Shown here: positions 1 to 9,919 of the stretch, piece by piece
Numbering within the stretch: the stretch's first letter is position 1
Layout: each line of letters begins with the position of its first letter
NCBI GenBank assembly: GCA_035633075.1
Contig: DASQFQ010000015.1
Location: 1 to 30,942, forward strand
Source of the DNA: DASQFQ01 sp035633075
GTDB lineage: Bacteria > Actinomycetota > Thermoleophilia > Solirubrobacterales > Solirubrobacteraceae
Reading direction: 5' to 3'
Length of the DNA: 30,942 bases
Program-made: the position numbers and the translations under genes
The notes under the pieces: model-generated
What the model was told of the DNA's origin: nothing
Database searches by the model: none
What the model saw: only the letters and a program-made list of their open reading frames with translations

Positions 1-51
1 GAGGTCTTCGACGCGCTGGTGGGCGCGAGCCGGGTGCTGGTGCCGGCGTGA
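1..51 (+). CDS. C-terminal end of an unidentified protein upstream of panC
   Basis: Only the last 16 codons are in the window; they read EVFDALVGASRVLVPA and stop at TGA (49-51). The frame is supported by its GTGA overlap with the panC start at 48, the usual sign of translational coupling, so it is probably the preceding gene of the pantothenate operon. The tail is too short to identify a family. Confidence 0.5.
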   Translation, partial: EVFDALVGASRVLVPA

Positions 52-920
52 GGACCATCCGGACCATCGCTGAGGTCCGCGCCCACGTCATCCGGGCGCG
101 CGGGACGGGACGCTCGATCGGTCTCGTGCCGACCATGGGCGCCTACCACGCGGGCCACGAGTCGCTCATGCGCGCGGCGCGGCAGGCGTGCGACGAGGTG
201 ATCGTCTCGCTGTTCGTCAACCCGACCCAGTTCGAGGACTCCGGCGACCTCGCCGCCTACCCGCGCGACGAGCGCGCCGACGCGGCGGTCGCCGCCCAGC
301 TCGGGGTCGACGTGCTCTTCGCCCCGCCCGCCGAGGAGATCTACCCCGACGGCTTCGTCACCTCGATAACCGTGCCCGGCCTCGCCGACGTACTCGAGGG
401 CGCCCAGCGCGGCCCGGGGCACTTCGCCGGCGTGTGCACCGTCGTCGCCAAGCTGTTCAACGTCGTGGCCCCCGACGTGGCGTTCTTCGGCCAGAAGGAC
501 GCCCAACAGGTCGCCGTGCTGCGGCGGATGGCGAGCGACCTCGACTTCCCGGTGCGCATCGAGGCGCTGCCCACCGTGCGCGAGGCCGACGGCCTCGCCA
601 TGTCGAGCCGCAACGGCCGCCTTTCCCCCGGCGAGCGCCGGCGCGCGGTCGCGCTGGCGAGCGCGCTGCGCGCCGCCGAGGCGTCGCTCGCCGCCGGCGA
701 GCGCGACCCCGCCCACGTGCGGGCCGCCGCGCTCGCCGCCATGTCCCGCCACGACGTCGCGCCGGAGTACCTCGCGCTCGTCGACCCCGACAGCTTCCAG
801 CCGCTCCCGAGCGTCAACGGCCGCGCCCTCGTGGCCGTCGCCGCGCGGGTCGGCGGGACGCGCCTCATCGACAACGCCCTCATCGACACAGGAGACGCTC
901 GTGTCCTCCCCACCCCGTGA
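48..920 (+). CDS. panC: Pantothenate synthetase (pantoate-beta-alanine ligase)
   Basis: Cytoplasmic enzyme that joins pantoate and beta-alanine with ATP to give pantothenate, the last step before coenzyme A synthesis. The 290-residue protein has the family length. Visible motifs are the nucleotidyltransferase HxGH at residues 34-37 (MGAYHAGH), FVNPTQF, the FFGQKDAQQ block, and SSRN, which corresponds to the KMSKS-like loop. The GTG start at 48 overlaps the upstream TGA by 4 bp, which fixes the start and implies coupling. The 3' end runs 20 bp into panB in another frame, so panC and panB are one transcription unit with panB immediately downstream. The last few residues after RLIDNAL lie in the overlap and are probably not functionally important. 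Confidence 0.96.
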   Translation: MRTIRTIAEVRAHVIRARGTGRSIGLVPTMGAYHAGHESLMRAARQACDEVIVSLFVNPTQFEDSGDLAAYPRDERADAAVAAQLGVDVLFAPPAEEIYPDGFVTSITVPGLADVLEGAQRGPGHFAGVCTVVAKLFNVVAPDVAFFGQKDAQQVAVLRRMASDLDFPVRIEALPTVREADGLAMSSRNGRLSPGERRRAVALASALRAAEASLAAGERDPAHVRAAALAAMSRHDVAPEYLALVDPDSFQPLPSVNGRALVAVAARVGGTRLIDNALIDTGDARVLPTP

Positions 921-1800
921 GACCACCTCCCAGGCCGCCGAGCGCAAGCCCGTGACCTTGCTCAAGCTCGCCGAGAAGCGCGCACTCGGGGAGCCGATCG
1001 TCATGGTCACCGCCTACGACCACCCGAGCGCGCTGATCGTGGAGGACGCGGGCGTCGACCTCGTCCTCGTGGGCGACTCGGCCGCCAACAACGTGCTCGG
1101 CTACAGCGACACCGTGCCGATCACCACCGACGAGATGCTCATGCTCGCCCAAGCCGTGCGCCGCGGCCTGCGCACACCGATGCTGATCGGCGACCTCCCC
1201 TTCGGCTCCTACGAGGCTTCCGACGCGCAGGCCATCGCGACGGCCCACCGCTTCGTCAAGGAGGCCGGCTGCGACGCCGTGAAGCTCGAGGGCGGCGGCC
1301 AGATGGCCCAGCGCGCTGGCGCCATCGTCGGGGCCGGGGTCCCGGTCATGGGCCACGTCGGGCTCACCCCCCAGACCGCCACCGCGCTGGGCGGCTACCG
1401 GGCCCAGGGGCGCACCGCGGAGCGTGCGCGCCAGGTGCTCGACGACGCCGTGGCCCTCCAGGAGGCGGGCTGCTTCTCGATCGTCTTCGAGGCGATCCCC
1501 GCCGAGGTCACCGACCTGATCATGGAGCACATGGAGATCCCGGTCATCGGCATCGGCGCCGGGCCCAACACGGACGGCCAGGTCCTCGTCTACCACGACC
1601 TGCTCGGGCTCAACGACGGCTTCAAGCCCAAGTTCGTGAAGCGCTACGCCGAGCTGCGCCAGGAGATGGTCGACGCGTTCGGCAGCTTCGCCGAGGAGGT
1701 CCGCACGCGCCGCTTCCCCGGCCCCGAGCACTCCTACGGCATCGCCCCGGAGGAGGTCGAGCGGCTCAAGAGCATGCTGCGGACGCCCACACGCGCGTAG
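901..1800 (+). CDS. panB: 3-methyl-2-oxobutanoate hydroxymethyltransferase
   Basis: Transfers a hydroxymethyl group from 5,10-methylene-tetrahydrofolate to alpha-ketoisovalerate, giving ketopantoate, the first committed step of pantothenate synthesis. The 299-residue protein shows the TIM-barrel family marks: VTAYDHPSA, the metal-binding VGDS, KLEGG, a GHVGLTPQ segment, GIGAG, and the C-terminal block DGFKPKFVKRY. The GTG start at 901 is chosen because an AGGAG-like SD (aggaga, about 891-896) sits just upstream, inside panC. It overlaps panC by 20 bp. Ketopantoate reductase (panE) and panD are not in the window, unless the cut-off upstream gene is related to them. Confidence 0.96.
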   Translation: MSSPPRETTSQAAERKPVTLLKLAEKRALGEPIVMVTAYDHPSALIVEDAGVDLVLVGDSAANNVLGYSDTVPITTDEMLMLAQAVRRGLRTPMLIGDLPFGSYEASDAQAIATAHRFVKEAGCDAVKLEGGGQMAQRAGAIVGAGVPVMGHVGLTPQTATALGGYRAQGRTAERARQVLDDAVALQEAGCFSIVFEAIPAEVTDLIMEHMEIPVIGIGAGPNTDGQVLVYHDLLGLNDGFKPKFVKRYAELRQEMVDAFGSFAEEVRTRRFPGPEHSYGIAPEEVERLKSMLRTPTRA

Positions 1801-1917
1801 TGGGGAATCGATCGCGGGATCCGAGGACGCCGCCAGACGGTCATCCGCGAACGCCAGAAACCGGCGAGGTCACCCGTCACCCACGTAGCGCCGGGCACAC
1901 AAATACACACTGGCCGC
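1801..1917. other. Intergenic region after panB, no intact gene
   Basis: No convincing reading frame or strong terminator was seen. A weak imperfect inverted repeat (cgcgggat near 1813 and atccgcg near 1844) could be a remnant terminator for panB. Just before 1918 the sequence tacacact could serve as a -10 element for the DUF47-like remnant that follows. Confidence 0.4.
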
Positions 1918-1990
1918 ATGGCCAACCTCTCCCGCCTGTTCGCGCCGCGCGAACGCGAGTTCTTCGACCTGTTCGAGGAGGCCCGCGGGT
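1918..1990 (+). pseudogene. N-terminal remnant of a DUF47 (PhoU-like phosphate regulator) gene
   Basis: An ATG at 1918 opens a frame reading MANLSRLFAPREREFFDLF followed by EEA, which resembles the amino terminus of DUF47 family proteins, PhoU-like helical proteins usually paired with Pit phosphate transporters. After about 23 codons the frame turns into low-complexity Arg/Pro/Ser residues and stops at 2095-2097, whereas DUF47 proteins are normally about 200 residues. No Pit transporter is present. Most of the gene has apparently been deleted, with the join near 1984-1990. The family assignment rests on a short stretch and on memory of the family, so it is tentative. Confidence 0.5.
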
Positions 1991-2027
1991 GGCCAGCGGG
2001 CGCACGCTCACGGCGGAGGGCTGAGCG

Positions 2028-2260
2028 CTGGCGGCCGTCGACTTCCACGCCCTGTTCACCGTCCTGTGGTCCTCCCTGCTGGCCGGAGTCGGCGTGACCG
2101 TCCTGTCTCGTTCGTGATCCTCGGGTGGAGCCGCGCGGCCGAGGCCCGCCGCGACGGCCAGGGAGGCGAGGCGACGGCCTTCATGGCCCTGGCCGTCGTG
2201 GCCCTGCTCGTCTTCGTCGCCGCGGTGGCCTTCGGCGTGACGATCATGCTCCGCAAGTAG
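2028..2260 (+). pseudogene. Small two-helix membrane protein split by a one-base frameshift
   Basis: One frame from about 2028 reads LAAVDFHALFTVLWSSLLAG then VGVTVL, a membrane helix, and hits TGA at 2115. A second frame from 2108 reads SFVILGWSRAAEARRDG, then a second helix FMALAVVALLVFVAAVAFGV, and ends IMLRK at the stop before 2261. The frames join smoothly as VTVL-F-SFVILG if one T is restored near 2106 (ctgtctcg to ctgttctcg). The repaired protein would have about 78 residues, two transmembrane segments and a basic linker. The start is unclear: an in-frame stop lies at 2022-2024, the only near-start codon is CTG at 2028, and a ggaggg SD sits at 2015-2020. No function is known to me. Confidence 0.65.
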
Positions 2261-2272
2261 CCGGCCCCGGCG

Positions 2273-2857
2273 TCAGCCCGGGTACTCGACGATCCGCGCC
2301 ACCTGCGCGGGGACGCCGGCGGCGATCGCGAACGGCGGTAGGTCGGTCGTGACGACCGAGTTCGCGCCGATCACGCAGCGTTCCCCCACCGTCACGCCGC
2401 TCGTGATCACGACGTTGGCGCCGCACCAGACGTTGTCGCCCACGCGCGTGGGGCCCTTGGAGGTGAAGCCCTGCCAGGGGACGGGCCTGACCGGGTCGTC
2501 GAAGCGGTGGTTGGCGTCCGTCACGAAGCAGCCGTTGGCGAACATGCAGTGCGCGCCGATCTCGACGAGGTCGACTGCCGCCACCTGGACCGCGATGTTG
2601 AGGAAGGTGCCCTCGCCGATGCGGATGCGGGCGGGGGCCATGGCGGTGAGCCAGACGTGGGGCTCGAGCAGCACGTGAGGGCCGAGCTCGAGGCGGCCCT
2701 CGCGCAGCATCTCGAGCACGTTGCCTTGCACGGGCCAGCGGCAGAACGCCTGGCGCCGCGCCATCTCCCAGTGGATGCGGGCGCGGTTCCAGGGCAGCGC
2801 GTTGCGTTCGTACCAACGCCACTTCTGCGTCCAGAGCTTGGCGCGGGCGCGGTCCAC
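2273..2857 (-). CDS. Left-handed beta-helix (hexapeptide repeat) acyltransferase
   Basis: A 194-residue protein of the CatB/NodL/maltose acetyltransferase superfamily, which moves an acyl group from acyl-CoA to a sugar or other hydroxyl or amine acceptor. The middle and C-terminal parts carry hexapeptide repeats ([LIV]-G-x-x-x-x patterns such as IRIGEG, VEIGAH, VGDNVW, VTVGER, CVIGAN). The DANHRFDD segment holds the likely catalytic His, and the end has the typical IAAGVPAQV turn. The GTG at 2857 is preferred over an ATG at 2953: a -10-like CATACT lies 6 nt before it, the family block begins there, and the longer form would invade the promoter region of the diverging transglycosylase gene. 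The acceptor cannot be predicted. Confidence 0.82.
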   Translation of the reverse strand: MDRARAKLWTQKWRWYERNALPWNRARIHWEMARRQAFCRWPVQGNVLEMLREGRLELGPHVLLEPHVWLTAMAPARIRIGEGTFLNIAVQVAAVDLVEIGAHCMFANGCFVTDANHRFDDPVRPVPWQGFTSKGPTRVGDNVWCGANVVITSGVTVGERCVIGANSVVTTDLPPFAIAAGVPAQVARIVEYPG

Positions 2858-2863
2858 GCGGCC

Positions 2864-2869
2864 AGTATG
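2864..2869 (-). promoter_or_regulatory. Putative -10 element for the acyltransferase (leaderless)
   Basis: CATACT on the minus strand ends 6 nt before the GTG start at 2857. No SD lies between them, so the transcript would begin at or next to the start codon. No convincing -35 was seen. Confidence 0.4.
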
Positions 2870-2962
2870 CCCGGCGCACGAAGCCTTGCAGGTCGCCGTA
2901 AGCCCGCGCGCGAGCGTGTCATGCGGCGCCGGGCGAGCTATGAAGGCGTGCAACAGCCCGAC

Positions 2963-2970
2963 AAGGAGGT
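2963..2970 (+). promoter_or_regulatory. Strong ribosome binding site of the LysM-transglycosylase gene
   Basis: AAGGAGGT, a perfect anti-SD complement, lies 6 nt before the GTG at 2977. It decides that start, and it is unusually strong for this window, where many genes lack an SD. Confidence 0.8.
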
Positions 2971-2976
2971 CGCCCA

Positions 2977-3930
2977 GTGCGCCTTGCCCGCTTCGCCCCC
3001 GCCCTGATCCTGATCGCCCCGCTGCTGGCCGCCGCGCCCGCCGGCGCCGCCGTGCCGCATACCGTCCAGCCCGGCGAGACGCTGTGGTCGATCGCCGCGG
3101 CGAGCAACCTCACGACCCGGACCGTCGCCGCCTTCAACGGGCTGTCCGACAACGCCCAGGTGGTCCTCGGATCCACGATTCGGGTCCCGTCGACCGTCGA
3201 GGGCGCCGGCGCGCTCCAGACCACGCCCGGCGGCCTCGCGCAGCCCGCGCCCGGGGCGCCCGCCGGCACCGCGGTGGCCCAGCCCGCCGCACCCTCCGCG
3301 CCACCGCCCATGGGCTCCTACGTCGTCCGCCCGGGGGACACGCTGTCGGGGCTCGCCGCCGGCGCCCGCATCCGCATCGCGCAGGTCGCGGCGGCCAACG
3401 GCCTGGACCCGAGCGCGCCGCTGCTCGCCGGCACCGTGCTCAAGCTACCCTCCGGCGCACCCGCGCCCGTGCGTGCGGCGCAGCCCGCGCCCGCCCAGCG
3501 CGTCGTGCCCGCGGCGGACCCGGCCCCCACGCCGGCCCGCGTGGGCGCGGCCGACATCCAGCAGGTGGCGGCCGCCCACGGGGTCCCGCCGTCGCTGGCC
3601 ACGGCCATCGCCTGGCAGGAGAGCGGCTTCAACAACGCGATGGTCTCGAGTGCCAACGCCCGTGGCGTCATGCAGGTCATGCCGGGCACGTGGGACTACG
3701 TGCAGGCCAACCTGGCCCAGCGCCCGCTGGATCCCGGCTCGGCGGTCGACAACGTCCACGCCGGGGTGCTGTACCTCAAGCGGCTGCTGCGGGAGAGCGG
3801 CGGCGACGAGTCCACCGCGATCGCCGGCTACTACCAGGGTCTGGGCTCCGTGCGCTCGCGCGGCATGTTCGACGACACGCAGCACTACGTCGCCAACGTC
3901 CAGGCGCTGAGGTCGAGCTTCGGCGGCTAG
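2977..3930 (+). CDS. Secreted LysM-domain lytic transglycosylase (SLT family)
   Basis: A 317-residue cell-wall enzyme predicted to be exported and to cleave peptidoglycan glycan strands. Order of parts: signal peptide (about 1-24, hydrophobic core ending PAGA), LysM 1 (about 27-71, HTVQPGETLWSIA to IRVP), a Pro/Ala linker, LysM 2 (about 114-158, YVVRPGDTLSGLA to LKLP), a second Pro/Ala linker, then a goose-lysozyme/SLT-like catalytic domain (about 192-317). The likely catalytic Glu is E215 in AWQESGFN, followed by the typical ARGVMQVMPGTW and a YYQGLGSV segment. The LysM repeats should bind GlcNAc polymers and hold the enzyme on the wall. The gene converges on uvrA with only 15 bp between stops. 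Confidence 0.93.
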   Translation: MRLARFAPALILIAPLLAAAPAGAAVPHTVQPGETLWSIAAASNLTTRTVAAFNGLSDNAQVVLGSTIRVPSTVEGAGALQTTPGGLAQPAPGAPAGTAVAQPAAPSAPPPMGSYVVRPGDTLSGLAAGARIRIAQVAAANGLDPSAPLLAGTVLKLPSGAPAPVRAAQPAPAQRVVPAADPAPTPARVGAADIQQVAAAHGVPPSLATAIAWQESGFNNAMVSSANARGVMQVMPGTWDYVQANLAQRPLDPGSAVDNVHAGVLYLKRLLRESGGDESTAIAGYYQGLGSVRSRGMFDDTQHYVANVQALRSSFGG

Positions 3931-3945
3931 GCGGCCCGGCCCGGT

Positions 3946-6831
<2,886 letters not shown>

Positions 6832-6840
6832 GACCACTCC

Positions 6841-6846
6841 AGTGTA
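6841..6846 (-). promoter_or_regulatory. Putative -10 element for uvrA
   Basis: TACACT on the minus strand fits TAnnnT and lies 9 nt before the uvrA ATG at 6831, so the leader would be very short or absent. No clear -35 and no SOS-type GAAC-N4-GTTC box was seen in the 67-bp gap to the upstream oxidoreductase gene. Confidence 0.45.
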
Positions 6847-6898
6847 GGTCCCGCCACGGCGCGCTTGGCGACGGTTTCTCGCGTTTTGGGCGGGCCCT

Positions 6899-8023
6899 CT
6901 AGGGAGCCGGGACGGCCTCCACGGTACCTCGGGCGTGCGAGCGCTCCGCCGCGGCGAACAGCTCGTGGCCGACCAGGGCCTCCTCGGGCGTCGCGCAGCC
7001 GAGCCGGTCCCCCAGCGCGCCCGCCCGCTCGGCCAGGAAGGCCGCCCACATCTGCAGGACGGCGTCGGAGAACCCGAACTCGAAGATCGAGCCGGTCACG
7101 GTCGGGAAGGCCGACTGGCTGCCGGTCTGCAGCCGCTCCCAGACCTGCCGGCCGTCGCGCACGGCGAAGCGGCGCACCGCCTTCGGGCTCGCGGTGGAGA
7201 ACTCGACCCCGGCGTCCATCCCGAGCGCCCGCAGCCGCCACGTGTTGGTCTCCCCAGGCGCGATGCGCTTCATCTGCAGCGTCAGGGGGAAGCCGCCGGA
7301 CTCGGCGTGCAGCGTCGCGTTGTCCCACGTGTCGCAGCGGACGGGCGTCCCGTCGGGGCCCGGGCGTTCGTTGACGATGTCCTGCAGGACGGCGTGGACC
7401 CGCCGCGGGCGCCACCCCAGGCGCAGGGGCAGGTGGACGACGTGCATCCCGAGGTCCCCCATGACCCCGAGCGCGCCGCAGAAGACGGCCTGGCGCTTCC
7501 AGTTGATCGGCTTGCACCGGTCGAGGTCGCTCGAGTGCAGGAAGCTGTGCTCGGCCTCGATGAGCTGGCCGAGCGCCCCGGAGCGGATCGTCTCGTAGGC
7601 GAGCTGGGCGCCCGGGAAGTAGGGCATCTCGCTCGAGCAGCGCGCGAACAGCTCGGGGCGAGCCCGCAACGCCGCCACGATCCGCCGCGCGGCCGCGAGG
7701 TCGATCCCGAACGGCTTCTCCCCCATGAAGTCCTTGCCGGCGGCGATGACGTCGAGGTAGAGCTCCTCGTGGAGGTGGTGCGGCACCGCCAGGTAGAGGA
7801 CGTCGAGGTTCGGGTCCTCGAGCAGCCGCCGGCGGTCGTCCGTGTGCATCCGGACGCTCGGGATGCGCCGGAACCACGTACGCGCCGCCTCGCTGGGGTC
7901 GCACACGGCCTCCAGCCGCGGGGTGACAGGGTGGTCCTCGAGCGCCGCCCAGCGGCCGATTGCGACCGCCAGCTCGCGGCCCATCAGGCCGCCGCCGACG
8001 ATCCCGAGCCTGACGACGTTCAC
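6899..8023 (-). CDS. Gfo/Idh/MocA-family NAD(P)-dependent oxidoreductase
   Basis: A 374-residue protein of the glucose-fructose oxidoreductase/inositol dehydrogenase family, expected to oxidise or reduce a sugar, polyol or sugar derivative in the cytoplasm. The N-terminal Rossmann fold starts at once with GIVGGGLMG (residues 7-15). The family EKP motif, with the catalytic Lys, is at 102-104 (MGEKPFG), followed by an alpha/beta substrate domain with the DLGMHVVHLPL region that carries the usual GxxxxH signature. The GTG start at 8023 overlaps the TGA of the upstream aldolase gene by GTGA, so the two are translationally coupled. A shared sugar pathway is likely; the substrate cannot be named. 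Confidence 0.88.
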   Translation of the reverse strand: MNVVRLGIVGGGLMGRELAVAIGRWAALEDHPVTPRLEAVCDPSEAARTWFRRIPSVRMHTDDRRRLLEDPNLDVLYLAVPHHLHEELYLDVIAAGKDFMGEKPFGIDLAAARRIVAALRARPELFARCSSEMPYFPGAQLAYETIRSGALGQLIEAEHSFLHSSDLDRCKPINWKRQAVFCGALGVMGDLGMHVVHLPLRLGWRPRRVHAVLQDIVNERPGPDGTPVRCDTWDNATLHAESGGFPLTLQMKRIAPGETNTWRLRALGMDAGVEFSTASPKAVRRFAVRDGRQVWERLQTGSQSAFPTVTGSIFEFGFSDAVLQMWAAFLAERAGALGDRLGCATPEEALVGHELFAAAERSHARGTVEAVPAP

Positions 8024-8841
8024 ATCAGTGAGGCGAGCGCCTGCTCGGGGGTCGCGCCCTCGTGCACGACCGCCATGAGGGCCCGCGTCATCCCGGCGGG
8101 GTCTGCGTGCTGGATGACGTTGCGCCCGTAGACGATCCCCGCGGCGCCCTGCTCGAGCACCGCGTGCGTGCGCTCGAGGATCTCGCGGTCGCTCACCCGA
8201 CCGCCGCCGCGCACGAGCAGCGGGACCCGGGCCACCGTGACCACGCGGTGGTAGTCGGCGAGGTCGTCGGTTGGATCGGCCTTGATGACGTCGGCGCCGA
8301 GCTCCACCGCCTGGCGGACCAGGCCGCAGATGCGGTCGGCGTCGCCGCTGCCGGCGTAGCCCCCCTCCCCCGGGTCGAACGCAAGCGGCTCGACCATCAG
8401 CGGCATCGCGGCGCGATCGCACTCCGCACGCAGGCGGCTGATCGCCTCGAGGCAGTCGCGTCGCAGGCCCTCCTGGCCGGGGACGTCGAGCAGGTTGACC
8501 ACGACGCACGCGGCGTCGAGGCGCACCGCGTGGCCGAGGGGGTCGTCGATCATGAACGACCACGCCTGGTCGGGCGGCTCGGGCGCGTAGATGTTCGGCG
8601 TGTCCGTGCGCAGGACCAGCGCGGGCTTGTCGCGGCCGGAATGCCGCTGCAGCAGGTCCGCCTGCCCGACGGAGAGCTGGATCGCGTCGGGGGCGGCGTC
8701 GACCAGCGTGTCGATCGCCGCCTCCATGTCCTCGATCCCGGTGAGCATCGCCGGCTCCCCGGGCATGCCGTGGTCGACCGCGACGTCGAAGCAGCGGCCG
8801 GAGGTGGCGTGGAAGAGTCGGTTGAGGCGGTATTGCTTCAC
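8020..8841 (-). CDS. Class I aldolase of the DeoC/FbaB/LacD/LsrF group
   Basis: A 273-residue TIM-barrel Schiff-base aldolase. Visible marks are FDVAVDHG (18-25), the ligand-loop region with FDPGEGGYAGSG, the ADVIKADP segment in which K187 is the likely Schiff-base lysine, and the phosphate-binding end LLVRGGGRVSD followed by GAAGIVYGRN. Relatives cleave fructose- or tagatose-1,6-bisphosphate or act on the phosphorylated autoinducer. Here the diverging PfkB kinase (19 nt away) suggests cleavage of a ketose bisphosphate or ketose phosphate to trioses. The GTG at 8841 is preferred; an in-frame GTG at 8853 would overlap the -10-like TAGTGT. It is the first gene of a two-gene unit with the oxidoreductase. 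Confidence 0.85.
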   Translation of the reverse strand: MKQYRLNRLFHATSGRCFDVAVDHGMPGEPAMLTGIEDMEAAIDTLVDAAPDAIQLSVGQADLLQRHSGRDKPALVLRTDTPNIYAPEPPDQAWSFMIDDPLGHAVRLDAACVVVNLLDVPGQEGLRRDCLEAISRLRAECDRAAMPLMVEPLAFDPGEGGYAGSGDADRICGLVRQAVELGADVIKADPTDDLADYHRVVTVARVPLLVRGGGRVSDREILERTHAVLEQGAAGIVYGRNVIQHADPAGMTRALMAVVHEGATPEQALASLM

Positions 8842-8849
8842 GCCGCGGG

Positions 8850-8855
8850 ACACTA
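8850..8855 (-). promoter_or_regulatory. Putative -10 element for the aldolase operon
   Basis: TAGTGT (TAnnnT) on the minus strand ends 8 nt before the GTG at 8841, giving an apparently leaderless start. The upstream promoter half would lie inside the diverging kinase gene, because only 18 bp separate the two start codons. Confidence 0.4.
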
Positions 8856-8859
8856 GGCC

Positions 8860-9810
8860 ATGCTCATCGCCGGCCCCAACCTCACCATCGACCGCACGCT
8901 CGGCATCGGCGAGCTGCGGCCCGGCGAGGTGCTGCGCTTCGACCGCGTGGTGGTGACGCCGGGCGGCAAGGGCCTCAACGTGGCGCGCGCCGCCCGCGCG
9001 CTGGGCCATCCCGCCGTGCTCGTGTCGCTGCTCCCGGGCCGCACCGGCGAGGCCGCCGCAGCGCTGATCGCCGACGAGGGCGTCGAGCTCTACGCCGTCC
9101 CGTGCCCCGGCGAGCTGCGCTCCTCGGCGATCATCCACGAGCGCGACGGCCGCACCACCGTGCTCAACGAGCCCGGTCCGCCGGTCGGCGAGCGCGAGTG
9201 GTCCGCCTACGAGCGCGCGATCCAGGAGCGGCTGGGCGCTCACGCCGTGCTCGTCTGCTCGGGCAGCGTGCCGCCCGGCAGCCCGCCCGACGCCTACGGC
9301 CGGCTCGCGGCGCTCGCGCAGCCGGCCGGCGTGACCAGCCTCGTCGATGCGGCGGGCGAGACGCTGCTGCGCGCGCTCGACGCCGCGCCCGACCTGGTCA
9401 CGCCGAACCTCGCCGAGGCGGAGACCGCGCTCGGGCTCGCGAGCGGCGGCCAGGCCGTGCAGAGCGCGGACGACGCCCGCCCGCGTGCGCTGGCGGCGGC
9501 CGAGGCGCTGGTGCGGCAGGGAGCGCGGTCGGCGGTGGTGACCGTGGACGCGGAGGGCGCCGCGGTGCTCGCGGCGGACGAGCCGGCCGAGTGGATCGGC
9601 GCTCCGCGGGTGGCCGAGGTCCGCAACCCGATCGGCGCCGGCGACGTCCTCGCCTCAGCCCTCGCCGCCGCGCTCGAGCGCGGGGAGCCGCTGGCCGCCG
9701 CCGCGCGTGCCGGGATCGCGGCGGCCTCGGCGAGCGTCGAGTCGGCGACCGCGGGCGAGCTCGATCCCGAGCGCGCCCGCGCACTCGCCGACGCGATGGC
9801 GCGCGGCTAG
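8860..9810 (+). CDS. PfkB-family sugar kinase (1-phosphofructokinase/tagatose-6-phosphate kinase type)
   Basis: A 316-residue ribokinase-fold kinase. It has the N-terminal PfkB signature PGGKGLNVA (34-42) and the ATP-site NPIGAGDVL with catalytic base D262 (GAGD 259-262). The start MLIAGPNLTIDRT, with no lid-type extension, is typical of the FruK/LacC subgroup, which phosphorylates a ketohexose monophosphate to a 1,6-bisphosphate. It diverges from the class I aldolase, the enzyme that would consume such a bisphosphate, and lies 109 bp before the lacI-type gene in the same direction. No SD is visible before the ATG at 8860. The exact substrate (fructose-1-P, tagatose-6-P or another ketose phosphate) cannot be decided from sequence. 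Confidence 0.85.
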   Translation: MLIAGPNLTIDRTLGIGELRPGEVLRFDRVVVTPGGKGLNVARAARALGHPAVLVSLLPGRTGEAAAALIADEGVELYAVPCPGELRSSAIIHERDGRTTVLNEPGPPVGEREWSAYERAIQERLGAHAVLVCSGSVPPGSPPDAYGRLAALAQPAGVTSLVDAAGETLLRALDAAPDLVTPNLAEAETALGLASGGQAVQSADDARPRALAAAEALVRQGARSAVVTVDAEGAAVLAADEPAEWIGAPRVAEVRNPIGAGDVLASALAAALERGEPLAAAARAGIAAASASVESATAGELDPERARALADAMARG

Positions 9811-9878
9811 CCGGGCAGAGCCTCAGGCCACAGCTCGCACGCGTCTCACTCCTCCAACGTGCTGGACAGGACATGCGC

Positions 9879-9908
9879 TTGACATCCACCCCACTCGCAC
9901 ATTAGCGT
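9879..9908 (+). promoter_or_regulatory. Sigma-70-type promoter of the lacI-led sugar operon
   Basis: A perfect -35 TTGACA (9879-9884), an 18-bp spacer and a -10 TAGCGT (9903-9908, TAnnnT). Transcription would begin at about 9914-9920, right at the GTG start of the regulator and immediately before the 14-bp operator. Confidence 0.75.
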
Positions 9909-9919
9909 CCGCAGCGCCG

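Noticed and set aside
1800..2024. A 74-codon plus-strand frame after panB
   Set aside because: Pro/Arg/Thr/His-rich sequence with no motif; it overlaps the DUF47-like start in another frame.
6832..6898. SOS/LexA box before uvrA, and likewise in the uvrB divergent region 20918-20994
   Set aside because: No GAAC-N4-GTTC-like or CTG-N10-CAG-like palindrome was found in either region by eye.
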